Positions 21,174 to 30,867 of a stretch of 60,653 bases of DNA are shown here, piece by piece. Every line of letters starts with the position of its first letter. Within the stretch, counting starts at the first letter, position 1. Made by a program: the position numbers and the translations under genes. Under the pieces are notes generated by a model, which saw only the letters and a program-made list of their open reading frames with translations, was not told the origin of the DNA and did no database searches. Source of the DNA: an uncultured Methylophilaceae bacterium (lineage in GTDB: Bacteria; Pseudomonadota; Gammaproteobacteria; Burkholderiales; Methylophilaceae); contig CAIPBJ010000093.1 of NCBI GenBank assembly GCA_903863255.1, forward strand, positions 1 to 60,653, given 5' to 3'.

Positions 21174-22838
21174 ATGGCTCAGTATGTAATGTCAATGCTC
21201 AGAGTGAGCAAGATAGTTCCACCAAAAAGACAAATAATAAAAGATATATCATTATCTTTTTTTCCAGGAGCAAAAATTGGCCTACTTGGTTTAAATGGAT
21301 CTGGAAAATCAACAGTCTTGCGAATTATGGCGAATGTAGACAAGGACTTTGAAGGAGAAGTTCAGCACATTCCCAATTTGAATATCGGATATCTGGAACA
21401 AGAACCGAAACTTAACCCAGATGCTACGGTTAGAGAAGAAGTCGAGTCGGCGATGGGAGAAGTTGCTCTAGCAAAAAGCAAGCTGGAGGAAATTTATGCT
21501 GCGTATGCAGATCCAGATGCGGATTTCGATAAACTTGCTGATGAACAGGCAAAATATGAAAATATAATTGCAGCTAGTGGATCAGATATAGAACATCAAA
21601 TGGAAATTGCCTCTGATGCACTACGTTTGCCACCCTGGGATGCGAAAATCGGACCTCTTTCTGGTGGAGAGAAACGCAGAGTAGCATTATGTAAATTGCT
21701 ATTGTCAAAGCCGGATATGCTTTTGCTAGATGAGCCAACTAATCATCTGGATGCTGAGTCTGTTGAATGGTTGGAACAATTCTTAGTTCGATTCTCTGGA
21801 ACAGTCGTTGCTGTAACGCATGATAGGTATTTTCTAGATAATGCAGCAGAATGGATCCTCGAACTCGATAGAGGTCACGGAATCCCATGGAAAGGTAATT
21901 ACTCAAGTTGGCTTGACCAAAAGCAGGAAAGATTAAAAATAGAAGAATCACAAGAATCTGCACGCCGAAAAGCACTAAATACCGAACTTGAATGGGTGCG
22001 CCAAAATCCAAAGGCAAGACAAGCTAAGAGCAAGGCCAGAATTGCACGATACGAAGAACTTGCAAGTGCTGAATATCAAAAAAGAAATGAAACACAGGAA
22101 ATATTCATACCAGCAGGAGATCGTTTGGGGGAACAGGTAATAGAGTTTAAAAATGTTACCAAAGCCTATCAGGATAAATTGCTTATAGATGATCTCAGTT
22201 TTTCAATTCCAGCAGGTGCTATTGTTGGACTGATTGGACCAAATGGAGCAGGTAAATCGACCCTTTTCAGAATGATCACAGGTAATGAAACTCCAGACTC
22301 AGGAGAAGTGATCATAGGGCAGACTGTTAAATTAGCTTATGTTGATCAAAATAGAAATTCTCTTAACAATGAAAAAACAGTATTTGATGAAATTTCAAAT
22401 GGCTCGGACACATTAACCGTAGGAAGGTATGAAACTTCATCAAGAGCGTACATAGGACGATTTAACTTTAAAGGGGCTGATCAACAAAAATTAGTGGGCC
22501 AGCTTTCTGGTGGTGAGAGGGGGAGACTGCATTTAGCTAAAACGCTTATCTCAGGTGGAAATGTGTTACTTCTTGACGAACCTTCCAATGATCTTGACGT
22601 GGAAACATTAAGGGCTTTGGAAGATGCTCTTCTGGAGTTTGCTGGGTCTGTATTGGTGATTTCTCATGACCGTTGGTTTCTGGATCGAATAGCAACACAC
22701 ATCCTTGCTGCAGAGGGTAACTCTCAATGGACGTTCTTCAATGGTAATTATCAGGAATACGAAGCAGACAAAAGAAAACGACTTGGAGAAGAGGGAGCAA
22801 AACCAAAAAGGTTAAGATATAAACCAATCAGTCGTTAA
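21174..22838 (+). CDS. ettA: Energy-dependent translational throttle protein EttA
   Basis: ABC-F ATPase that binds the ribosomal E site and gates the first elongation steps according to energy state. 554 residues, start MAQYVMSMLRVSKIVPPKRQ as in the family. Two ABC domains: first Walker A GLNGSGKST (39-47), second GPNGAGKST; signature motifs LSGGEKRRVAL and LSGGERGRLHL; a helical linker (about 240-330) that contacts tRNA. No membrane segments. It lies 42 bp after glmS. Confidence 0.96.
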   Translation: MAQYVMSMLRVSKIVPPKRQIIKDISLSFFPGAKIGLLGLNGSGKSTVLRIMANVDKDFEGEVQHIPNLNIGYLEQEPKLNPDATVREEVESAMGEVALAKSKLEEIYAAYADPDADFDKLADEQAKYENIIAASGSDIEHQMEIASDALRLPPWDAKIGPLSGGEKRRVALCKLLLSKPDMLLLDEPTNHLDAESVEWLEQFLVRFSGTVVAVTHDRYFLDNAAEWILELDRGHGIPWKGNYSSWLDQKQERLKIEESQESARRKALNTELEWVRQNPKARQAKSKARIARYEELASAEYQKRNETQEIFIPAGDRLGEQVIEFKNVTKAYQDKLLIDDLSFSIPAGAIVGLIGPNGAGKSTLFRMITGNETPDSGEVIIGQTVKLAYVDQNRNSLNNEKTVFDEISNGSDTLTVGRYETSSRAYIGRFNFKGADQQKLVGQLSGGERGRLHLAKTLISGGNVLLLDEPSNDLDVETLRALEDALLEFAGSVLVISHDRWFLDRIATHILAAEGNSQWTFFNGNYQEYEADKRKRLGEEGAKPKRLRYKPISR

Positions 22839-22919
22839 GATTTGAAGCGATTCGTGTTCATTCGAGGTGAATTAAACGAATGCACTGATATCTTCACACC
22901 AGCTAAGATAATACAAAAT

Positions 22920-22953
22920 CCACTTCAGGTAGGCTTTAACCAGCGTGAAGTGG
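22920..22953. terminator. Hairpin between convergent ettA and dsbA
   Basis: CCACTTCA (22920-22927) pairs with TGAAGTGG (22946-22953), with a further GCT/AGC pairing inside. It sits between convergent genes, 82 bp past ettA and 52 bp past dsbA, and could terminate both. T runs are weak (ATTTTGT on the minus side). Confidence 0.45.
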
Positions 22954-23004
22954 AAATTCTATAGAAGGATAAAACTTTAGTTCTGGTCATATTTTATATA
23001 ACCA

Positions 23005-23637
23005 TTACTTTTTTGAAGCCTTGTCTTTTCGGACATTATCAATAATGTAATCAGCAACCTTAAGCGCAGCCTCGTTTCCACCGGCCATTGTACTTGATGT
23101 TATAAACTTGCCATCTATAATCAGAGTAGGTACGCCTGTTGCTCCTGAGGCTTGGAAAATTTGTGTTGCCCGGTTTAGCTTCGTATTAGTTGAGAACGAA
23201 TTAAAAGCCTCTTCCACTTTTTTCCTGTCCAGTCCACTTGTTTTGATAACCCATTCAATGGCTCCGCGCTCGTCATCAGGCCTTAAGACTCTATCCTTGT
23301 GTATCGCATCAAAAAGCTTGCTATGGAGTTTTTCTGTTATTCCCAAGGCCTCAAGTGCATAATAAGCTTTTGCCATTGGGACCCAATCAGGCCTTGGAAT
23401 CCCAGGAACGCGCTTAAAGTAAACATCAGAGGGCAACTTTTTAACCCATACTGACAACTCGGGATCCATATGGTAGCAATGTGGACATCCATACCAAAAG
23501 AGCTCGGTCACTTCTATCTTTGAAGGGTTTTCAGTCGGTATGACCTGAGTGGTTTGTGAAAAATCTGTTCCCAATTGTGGATCAGCTATAGCTGAAAACG
23601 AAACAAGAAAAATCAGGCTGGCAAAAAGTTTTTTCAT
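23005..23637 (-). CDS. dsbA: Thiol:disulfide interchange protein DsbA
   Basis: Periplasmic oxidase that introduces disulfide bonds. The 210-residue precursor has a signal peptide ending at about residue 18 (AIA), the active site FWYGCPHCYHMDP (C51, C54) and the cis-proline motif 'ATGVPTLII'. It lies 41 bp downstream of the SPOR-protein gene, with argS before that, all on the minus strand, so they probably share a transcript. Periplasmic c-type cytochromes and the PQQ propeller encoded nearby are plausible beneficiaries. Confidence 0.95.
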   Translation of the reverse strand: MKKLFASLIFLVSFSAIADPQLGTDFSQTTQVIPTENPSKIEVTELFWYGCPHCYHMDPELSVWVKKLPSDVYFKRVPGIPRPDWVPMAKAYYALEALGITEKLHSKLFDAIHKDRVLRPDDERGAIEWVIKTSGLDRKKVEEAFNSFSTNTKLNRATQIFQASGATGVPTLIIDGKFITSSTMAGGNEAALKVADYIIDNVRKDKASKK

Positions 23638-23678
23638 CTATCTTCCTTATCTTAATAAATAAAATTAACGTTCAGGTT

Positions 23679-24293
23679 CTAATTAGGCTGACTTGATTGA
23701 TCAACGGGCGTTATATTTACTTTTATCAAATCAGACTTGAACCCATTAGACGTTAACTCTTCACGTGTTTTGTTAATTTGATTGATATCCGTTAATGGGC
23801 CGACTCGAACTCGATGCCAAACTCCCTTATCAGGAATTGTAGCAGTTTGGATGATCGACTCCATTCCAAGAAGTGCAAGTTTGGCTTTCATGTTGTCAGC
23901 TTCTTGTTCAGTCTGGAAAGCACCAATTTGTAAGAAGTAACTTTCCTTAGGTTTGTCTAGGTTAGACTGGTCTTTGATCTCCTGTTCAGTTACTTTACTT
24001 TCAGTTCCAGGCAGGATCGTATAAAAATCAAATCGGCTATGGTCTGGATCGCCATTTTCTGATGTTGAGTTTGTTGAACTCTTGTCAGTTTTGGAATCTT
24101 TCTTTGCGGGTTCGATATTGATGGCGGGCTCTACTTTTGCAGTTAAAGGGCTTCTTATCCCTTTTATATACAAGGTAAGTGCAACGGATATACCAACCCC
24201 AAAAAGCAAACCTACAAGAAACCCTGAGAAAAAGGGACTTCCTTTCCTATTGCTCGATTTTTGCTGCGTTGGTTTATAGTCTCTAGACATCAT
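23679..24293 (-). CDS. SPOR-domain membrane protein (FtsN-like)
   Basis: 204-residue protein with a short basic cytoplasmic N-terminus, one transmembrane helix (about 23-45, 'FLVGLLFGVGISVALTLYI'), a hydrophilic Ser/Asp/Lys linker and a C-terminal SPOR domain (about 118-198) with 'YFLQIGAFQTEQEADNMKAKLALLG' split over two conserved strands. SPOR domains bind denuded septal peptidoglycan. Topology and position next to argS match betaproteobacterial FtsN-like proteins; whether it performs essential FtsN function cannot be told from sequence. Confidence 0.85.
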   Translation of the reverse strand: MMSRDYKPTQQKSSNRKGSPFFSGFLVGLLFGVGISVALTLYIKGIRSPLTAKVEPAINIEPAKKDSKTDKSSTNSTSENGDPDHSRFDFYTILPGTESKVTEQEIKDQSNLDKPKESYFLQIGAFQTEQEADNMKAKLALLGMESIIQTATIPDKGVWHRVRVGPLTDINQINKTREELTSNGFKSDLIKVNITPVDQSSQPN

Positions 24294-24318
24294 GAATCCT
24301 TAATTGCAATATTATGTA

Positions 24319-25974
24319 TTACATTTTCTCAGGTGAACTTACACCGATTAGATTTAACCCATTGTGTAAAACTTGTTTAGTTGCAGCTAAGAGGGCAATT
24401 CGAGCCTGTTTAACTTTTATATCATTTACCAAAAACTGTTCTGCGTTATAGTAACTATGAAAAGCAGCAGCAAGTTCTTTCAAGTAGTTGGCTATTATAT
24501 GCGGAGCAAGATCTAATGTCGCGCTTTCAGTAATCTCAGGGAATTCACTTAGCTTCTGCATTAAAATAGTTTCATGGTTTAAAGTTAGAGGACTTAGATC
24601 GAAATCTACTATGCTATCTTGTTTACCACCCCACTGGTTGAGCACGCTGCATATTCGCGCATGTGCATATTGAATATAATAGACGGGATTATCATTTGTC
24701 TGAGCACGAGCTAAGTCAATATCAAAAATCAATTGGGAGTCAGCCCGTCTTGCGGCCAAAAAGAAACGTGTTGCATCGCAACCTACCTGGTCAATCAGAT
24801 CACGAAGCGTTACATAACTTCCTGCTCGTTTTGATAGTTTTACTTCCTCCCCGGCTTTCATTACAGTTACCATTTGGTGAAGCACGTAATCTGGCCAATC
24901 CTTTGGTATGCCTTTATTCAATGCCTGAAGACCAGCTCTTACACGTGTGATAGTACTATGATGATCGGCCCCCTGTTCGTTAATTACTCGATTAAACCCC
25001 CTACTCCATTTATCAAGATGATAGGCTACATCCGGAACAAAATAAGTATAACCCCCTTCTTTTTTCCTCATTACCCTATCTTTATCATCGCCAAAACTGG
25101 TCGTACGTAACCAAAGGGCATCGTCTTCTTCATACGTATAACCACTATTGATAAGTTCATTGACAGTCTGTTCGACCTTACCAGAGGTATAAAGTGCACT
25201 TTCGAGTGAGAAGACATCAAATTTGATATTAAAAGTCTTAAGATCCAAGTCCTGTTCATGACGAAGGTAAGCAACAGCAAATTTTCTTACAGATTCGATA
25301 TCCCCTATGTCACCGGTAGCAGTCACTTTCATATCATCTGCTACAACGGTTTCCTTATTTAAAAAGGCCTCTGCGATGTCTAAGATATATTCTCCACGAT
25401 AACCGTCCTCAGGGAATTCAGGATCATCAACTAAAATACCTTTGGCCCTTGCGATAACTGATTTGGTAAGGTTCTCAATTTGGGCGCCAGCATCGTTATA
25501 ATAAAACTCTCTGGTTACTTCCCAGCCAGAGATTTCAAGTAAACGGCAAAGGCAGTCGCCTACCGCTGCCCCCCTGCCGTGGCCAACATGTAATGGACCT
25601 GTGGGATTGGCAGACACGAATTCTACTTGTACTTTTTTTCCTTGGCCGAGATCATTTCTACCATAATTTGACTTTAATCTAAGAATATCATTCACAATAG
25701 AATGACTGGCACCGGCACTTAAATAAAAGTTAATAAATCCAGCCCCAGCTATTTCTACCTTTTCAATTAAACTGGATTCTGGAAGATGGCTTATTATGTC
25801 TTCGGCGACCTTTCGAGGATTCTGGCGTAATGACTTTGCTAATGTTAAAGCTAGATTAGTTGAATAATCACCATGTTGCGAGTTTTTTGGACGCTCAATA
25901 TGGACATGGCTGTCGATCTCAATATTTAAGCTTTTCGTTGCCTGAGAAAGTAATTTGATAAGATGATCTTTCAA
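24319..25974 (-). CDS. argS: Arginyl-tRNA synthetase
   Basis: Class I synthetase charging tRNA-Arg. 551 residues. The N-terminal add-1 tRNA D-loop domain (1-100) is followed by '[16 protein letters not shown]' holding the HIGH-type motif (HVGH, 129-132) and by KLSKRAG replacing KMSKS. The C-terminal DALR anticodon domain begins with the '[13 protein letters not shown]' region. Upstream it diverges from priA across 90 bp; 25 bp separate it from the SPOR gene. Confidence 0.97.
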   Translation of the reverse strand: MKDHLIKLLSQATKSLNIEIDSHVHIERPKNSQHGDYSTNLALTLAKSLRQNPRKVAEDIISHLPESSLIEKVEIAGAGFINFYLSAGASHSIVNDILRLKSNYGRNDLGQGKKVQVEFVSANPTGPLHVGHGRGAAVGDCLCRLLEISGWEVTREFYYNDAGAQIENLTKSVIARAKGILVDDPEFPEDGYRGEYILDIAEAFLNKETVVADDMKVTATGDIGDIESVRKFAVAYLRHEQDLDLKTFNIKFDVFSLESALYTSGKVEQTVNELINSGYTYEEDDALWLRTTSFGDDKDRVMRKKEGGYTYFVPDVAYHLDKWSRGFNRVINEQGADHHSTITRVRAGLQALNKGIPKDWPDYVLHQMVTVMKAGEEVKLSKRAGSYVTLRDLIDQVGCDATRFFLAARRADSQLIFDIDLARAQTNDNPVYYIQYAHARICSVLNQWGGKQDSIVDFDLSPLTLNHETILMQKLSEFPEITESATLDLAPHIIANYLKELAAAFHSYYNAEQFLVNDIKVKQARIALLAATKQVLHNGLNLIGVSSPEKM

Positions 25975-26064
25975 AGCAGAATAATCTAATAAAATGTTAA
26001 AACGCTATTTTAACCTACTCCAAGCCATATACCATAATGCAAAAACATCCCTTAAGTAATAATA

Positions 26065-28269
26065 ATGTGTAATGAAATATTGAAAATTGCTCTAGATGTA
26101 CCGATGGATAGTCTCTTTGATTATTCCGATGGCGGTATGGAGGTAAATGTTGGTCAAAGAGTGCTTGTACCTTTCGGAAACAAGTCCAGGATTGGCGTAG
26201 TTGTAGGCAAAACTTCTGTTAGCAAAATACCTTTAGAAAAGTTAAAGGCCATAAAATCCGTTTACAACGACGAACCCTTGATAGATGAAGAACTATTTTC
26301 AATCATAAAATTTGCCTCAGAATATTATCAATACCCCTTTGGTCAGGCATTAATAAATATTTTACCTTCCAGACTGAGGCAAATTAAACCTGCGAAGACT
26401 CGATATCATTATTCATATGAAATTACTGAATTAGGCATAGAAAATGATGCTCAAAGCTTACCGCCTAGAAAAGTCATCTTGAAAAAAATATTCTATGTAT
26501 TGAAAGAAAAGAGAATTCAATCTGAATCGGAATTAGGCGATGTGTCTAAAGGTTGGCGGGGTGCGATCAAAACGCTTATTGAATTTGGGTTTGTTAAAGA
26601 GGTTAAGCAGTTACCAGTTCTTGACATCAGCGATTCCAAAGAAAGCAACTTTGAACCAACTCTAAATCTCGAACAAAAAAATGCAATTGAACAGGTTGTT
26701 GATAATAGTGGCAAGTTTAGCCCTTATTTATTGTATGGAATCACTGGAAGTGGAAAAACAGAAGTCTACATGCAAATTCTCAAACAAGTACTATCGGATA
26801 ATAATCACCAAGCCTTGGTACTGGTTCCCGAAATAAATCTGACACCTCAATTAGAATCAAGATTCAAAAGTCGATTAAAACATTTACCCATAGTTAGTCT
26901 GCACAGTAATTTAAACGAAAGTGAGCGCTTGCATAATTGGGTTTATGCTCAGTCAGGCAAAGCCAGAATTATAATTGGAACCCGATTATCCGTATTTGCC
27001 CAATTACCTAAGCTCAAGATAATCATTGTGGATGAGGAGCATGATGGCTCATATAAACAGCAAGAAGGAATGAGATACCATGCGAGAGATATCGCTTTGC
27101 TTAGGGCTCAGCAACTAAAAATACCAATAATAATGGGTAGCGCAACGCCTTCTTTGGAAACTTGGTATAACACAAAAATTCATAAATATGCACTATTAAC
27201 GCTTTGCAAAAGAGCAGTGACCCAGGCTGCATTGCCAAATATTCGTTGTTTGGATATTTCTAAAACAGATATCGTTGATGGAATGACATCAGCTTTGACA
27301 ACTGCTATTCAGGATCGTCTAAACAAGGGTGAGCAAAGTATGCTGTTCATCAATAGGCGCGGATACTCACCAGTTCTTTTGTGCAGATCCTGTCATTGGA
27401 TAGCATCCTGTAAACGCTGCAGTTGCAAGTTAGTTGTTCATCTAAATAGGAAAATACTAACTTGCCATCATTGTGGGCAAGAGCAAAGAATCATCAGGCA
27501 ATGTCCAAATTGTGGCGACGCAGACTTGTGCCCTACTGGTTACGGCACTCAGCGGATTGAAGATACCTTAAAGAAATTATTTCCAGCTGCAAGAGTTCAG
27601 CGTGTGGATCGAGATAGCACAAGAGGAAAAGACAAATTATCTGACATCCTTTCTGCCGTAGTTTCAAATAAGGTGGATATTTTGGTCGGGACACAAATGC
27701 TTGCGAAAGGACATGATTTTCCAAACCTAACTTTGGTGGGTGTTATAGATACAGATAGTGCTTTGTTCAGTCCAGATTTTCGAGCATCAGAAAGATTATT
27801 CAGTCAGTTAATGCAAGTTTCGGGTCGGGCAGGACGTGCAGAAAAGCCAGGAGAAGTTCTCATTCAAACAGCTTTTCCAGAACACAATTTATTTAATGCG
27901 TTACGTAATCATGATTACGCGAATTTTGCTGAAGTAATATTAAAAGAACGAGAAATGACAGAATTTCCACCCTATAGTTATTTGGCGATGATTCGTGCTG
28001 AGGCTATAAATTACGATTTCGTTTACAACTTTCTTAAATACGCACATGAGATTGCAAATCTGGAAAGTAAAGAAGTACTTACTTATGATCCTGTACGTCC
28101 CCAGATTGAACGAATAAAAGGAAAGGAAAGAGGGTATGTGCTCATGCAGGCAACCCAACGAAGGCATCTGCACCAATTGTTGTCAACATTGATACCTAAA
28201 TTAAGGGAAACTAAATTGGGTTCAAAGATACGATGGAATATTGATATCGATCCGCAAGAACTTGGGTAA
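26065..28269 (+). CDS. priA: Primosomal replication restart helicase PriA
   Basis: Superfamily 2 3'-5' helicase that restarts stalled forks. 734 residues. The N-terminal DNA-binding domain (1-190) precedes Walker A YGITGSGKT (to 232), DEEH box 'VDEEHDGSYKQQE' and later helicase motifs 'GTQMLAKGHDFP' and 'QVSGRAGR'. Between them is the family zinc-binding insert with cysteine pairs in 'CRSCHWIASCKRCSCK', 'CHHCG' and 'CPNCGD'. It converges on hemE, 8 bp apart. Confidence 0.97.
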   Translation: MCNEILKIALDVPMDSLFDYSDGGMEVNVGQRVLVPFGNKSRIGVVVGKTSVSKIPLEKLKAIKSVYNDEPLIDEELFSIIKFASEYYQYPFGQALINILPSRLRQIKPAKTRYHYSYEITELGIENDAQSLPPRKVILKKIFYVLKEKRIQSESELGDVSKGWRGAIKTLIEFGFVKEVKQLPVLDISDSKESNFEPTLNLEQKNAIEQVVDNSGKFSPYLLYGITGSGKTEVYMQILKQVLSDNNHQALVLVPEINLTPQLESRFKSRLKHLPIVSLHSNLNESERLHNWVYAQSGKARIIIGTRLSVFAQLPKLKIIIVDEEHDGSYKQQEGMRYHARDIALLRAQQLKIPIIMGSATPSLETWYNTKIHKYALLTLCKRAVTQAALPNIRCLDISKTDIVDGMTSALTTAIQDRLNKGEQSMLFINRRGYSPVLLCRSCHWIASCKRCSCKLVVHLNRKILTCHHCGQEQRIIRQCPNCGDADLCPTGYGTQRIEDTLKKLFPAARVQRVDRDSTRGKDKLSDILSAVVSNKVDILVGTQMLAKGHDFPNLTLVGVIDTDSALFSPDFRASERLFSQLMQVSGRAGRAEKPGEVLIQTAFPEHNLFNALRNHDYANFAEVILKEREMTEFPPYSYLAMIRAEAINYDFVYNFLKYAHEIANLESKEVLTYDPVRPQIERIKGKERGYVLMQATQRRHLHQLLSTLIPKLRETKLGSKIRWNIDIDPQELG

Positions 28270-28277
28270 TTATTTAT

Positions 28278-29342
28278 TTATGGGGAGTGATATTTTTTAC
28301 TGAGTTCATGCACTGCGTTTATCATAGCAGCTGCATTCTCTGGAGGGGTCCATTGTGTAATTCCATGGCCAAGATTAAAAACATGACCGGTTCCTTTACC
28401 ATAGCTGGACAGAATGGTTTCAACTTCTTTTTCGATAGAGTTAGGGTCCGATAATAAAACTGCAGGGTCCATATTTCCTTGAAGGGCAACCTTGTCCCCA
28501 ACTCTTCTTCTTGCACTTCCAATATCAATTGTCCAATCAAGACCTAATGCGTCAGCACCTAAAGTTGCTTGTTGTTCAAGCCAAAGACCACCACCTTTTG
28601 TAAAAACAATACTGGGTATTTTGCTTCCGTTTGATTCCAAAGTTAAACCCGATATTATTTTACGCATGTAATTCAATGAAAATTCGATATAGGCATTATG
28701 AGAAAGTGCACCTCCCCAAGAATCAAATATCATAATGGCTTGAGCACCAGATGCAATTTGAGCATTGAGATAGGCGATAATTGTATCCGTATTGATTTGA
28801 AGTATACGATGAACCAATTCCGGCCTTGAATACATGAGTTTCTTAATAGTCAAAAAATCCGTTCCACCTTTACCTTCAACCATATAAGTTGCCAGCGTCC
28901 ATGGACTTCCAGTAAAACCTATAAGTGGAACCCTTCCGGCAATGCCCATTCTTATTTGTTTAACAGCATCGAAAACATACTGCAATTTAGACATGTCAGG
29001 AACTTCCAGTGCTGCAATGCGCTCCTCATTATTTGCAGGAAATTCGAATTTGGGCCCCTCTCCTTCTTCAAAATAAAGACCAAGACCCATCGCGTCCGGC
29101 ACAGTTAAAATGTCTGAAAAAAGTATTGAGGCGTCAAGGGGATATCTATCGATGGGTTGAAGGGTAACTTCAGTAGCAAAGTCTGGATTTTTGCATAAGC
29201 TTAGAAAACTACCTGCTGTTTTACGGCTTTCACGGTATTCAGGCAAATAGCGGCCAGCCTGGCGCATCATCCAAACGGGTGTGTATTCCGTGGGTTGCCT
29301 AAGCAAGGCACGAATAAATGTATCATTTTGTAGTTCATTCAT
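28278..29342 (-). CDS. hemE: Uroporphyrinogen decarboxylase
   Basis: Decarboxylates the four acetate groups of uroporphyrinogen III to give coproporphyrinogen III in haem synthesis. 354 residues, with the N-terminal signature '[17 protein letters not shown]' and the second signature '[16 protein letters not shown]'. C-terminus includes '[14 protein letters not shown]'. It stands about 100 bp from gltD on the same strand; haem demand is consistent with the cytochrome and hemL genes in the window. Confidence 0.98.
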   Translation of the reverse strand: MNELQNDTFIRALLRQPTEYTPVWMMRQAGRYLPEYRESRKTAGSFLSLCKNPDFATEVTLQPIDRYPLDASILFSDILTVPDAMGLGLYFEEGEGPKFEFPANNEERIAALEVPDMSKLQYVFDAVKQIRMGIAGRVPLIGFTGSPWTLATYMVEGKGGTDFLTIKKLMYSRPELVHRILQINTDTIIAYLNAQIASGAQAIMIFDSWGGALSHNAYIEFSLNYMRKIISGLTLESNGSKIPSIVFTKGGGLWLEQQATLGADALGLDWTIDIGSARRRVGDKVALQGNMDPAVLLSDPNSIEKEVETILSSYGKGTGHVFNLGHGITQWTPPENAAAMINAVHELSKKYHSP

Positions 29343-29439
29343 TATCTTATCGATTCGAAAGGGTCATTGAAATCACAATAAAGACAGGATATGAACATTC
29401 AATTATTCTGATTATCAAAGAATGGGTTAACGGATAATA

Positions 29440-30867
29440 TCAACGTGGCAAATCAGACGAGCCCATGAGAAATTCGTCTACCGATCGAGCGCACTGTCTA
29501 CCTTCCCTAATAGCCCAAACTACCAAAGACTGACCTCTTCTTATATCTCCAGCAGCAAAAACCTTTGATTTGGAAGTAGCATAAGAACGATCACCTTCAG
29601 TGTTTGCACTGGCGTTTCCACGTGCGTCTTTCTCCACACCGAAGGCATCGAGTACTTTTTGAATTGGGCTTACAAAACCCATTGCAAGTAAGACCAGATC
29701 CGCTTTAATAACGAATTCAGAACCTTTCACTTCCTCCATTTTACCATTTACCCAATTAACTTTTGCCACTTTCAAACCAGTGAGCTTCCCATTGTCACCG
29801 ATAAATTCCTTAGTGGTAATCGACCAGTCACGCTCACACCCCTCTTCATGAGAGCTTGATGTACGCAATTTTAAAGGCCAATTAGGCCATACAAGTTGTT
29901 TGTCCTCTTTATCAGGAGGTTGAGGCATCAGCTCCAGCTGAGTGACTGAAGAAGCCTTATGCCTATTTGATGTGCCAACGCAATCGGATCCAGTATCTCC
30001 ACCGCCAATGACTACAACATGTTTGCCCGTAGCCATAATTTGCTCGTTTAGATGGTCACCTGCGACAACCTTGTTTTGGGCTGTCAAGAAATCCATCGCA
30101 AAATGAACACCATCCAAATCACGACCGGGAACCTTTAAATCTCTAGGAAACTCGGCGCCGCCTGCAAGCACAACTGCATCGAAATTTTCGATCAATTCAT
30201 CGGCACTTACATTGACAGACACATTTTGATTGACACGGAACTCAACGCCCTCAGACTTCATTTGCTCAATTCGTCTATCAATGTGTGATTTTTCTAGCTT
30301 GAAATCAGGTATGCCATAGCGAAGCAGACCACCGATTCTATTTTCTTTCTCAAATACGACTACAGAATGACCGACGCGAGCAAGTTGTTGAGCTGCTGCC
30401 AAACCAGCTGGACCAGAACCAACAATTGCTACCTTCTTTCCCGACTTGGTTTTTGGAGGTTGAGGCAATACCCACCCTTGTTCCCAGGCTTTGTCGATTA
30501 TTGCATGCTCGATGGACTTAATACCAACAGCATCATTGTTGATATTTAAAGTGCATGCCGCTTCGCATGGCGCTGGACAGATTCGACCAGTGAATTCAGG
30601 GAAATTATTAGTGGAATGCAAGACTTCAATAGCCTTGCTCCAATCTTGTTGATAAACAAGATCATTCCAATCTGGAATAATGTTGTTTACAGGGCATCCA
30701 CTCATGCAGAAGGGGATACCACAATCCATGCACCTTGCACCTTGAACCCTTGAGTCCTCGTCACTTAAGTGTAAAACAAACTCTTTATAGTTAGTTAGCC
30801 GTTCTTCAACTTTGAGATTGCCTTCAGATAAGCGGCCAAACTCTAAAAATCCAGTTACTTTACCCAT
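29440..30867 (-). CDS. gltD: Glutamate synthase small subunit
   Basis: NADPH-oxidising subunit passing electrons to GltB. 475 residues. N-terminal cysteines for [4Fe-4S] clusters (C46, C49, C54, C58 in '[15 protein letters not shown]', plus 'CPAPCEAAC'), FAD-binding [10 protein letters not shown], and NADPH-binding '[11 protein letters not shown]'. Ends with '[16 protein letters not shown]' FAD motif. Its ATG shares the final A of the gltB stop (TAATG), implying coupled translation. Confidence 0.97.
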   Translation of the reverse strand: MGKVTGFLEFGRLSEGNLKVEERLTNYKEFVLHLSDEDSRVQGARCMDCGIPFCMSGCPVNNIIPDWNDLVYQQDWSKAIEVLHSTNNFPEFTGRICPAPCEAACTLNINNDAVGIKSIEHAIIDKAWEQGWVLPQPPKTKSGKKVAIVGSGPAGLAAAQQLARVGHSVVVFEKENRIGGLLRYGIPDFKLEKSHIDRRIEQMKSEGVEFRVNQNVSVNVSADELIENFDAVVLAGGAEFPRDLKVPGRDLDGVHFAMDFLTAQNKVVAGDHLNEQIMATGKHVVVIGGGDTGSDCVGTSNRHKASSVTQLELMPQPPDKEDKQLVWPNWPLKLRTSSSHEEGCERDWSITTKEFIGDNGKLTGLKVAKVNWVNGKMEEVKGSEFVIKADLVLLAMGFVSPIQKVLDAFGVEKDARGNASANTEGDRSYATSKSKVFAAGDIRRGQSLVVWAIREGRQCARSVDEFLMGSSDLPR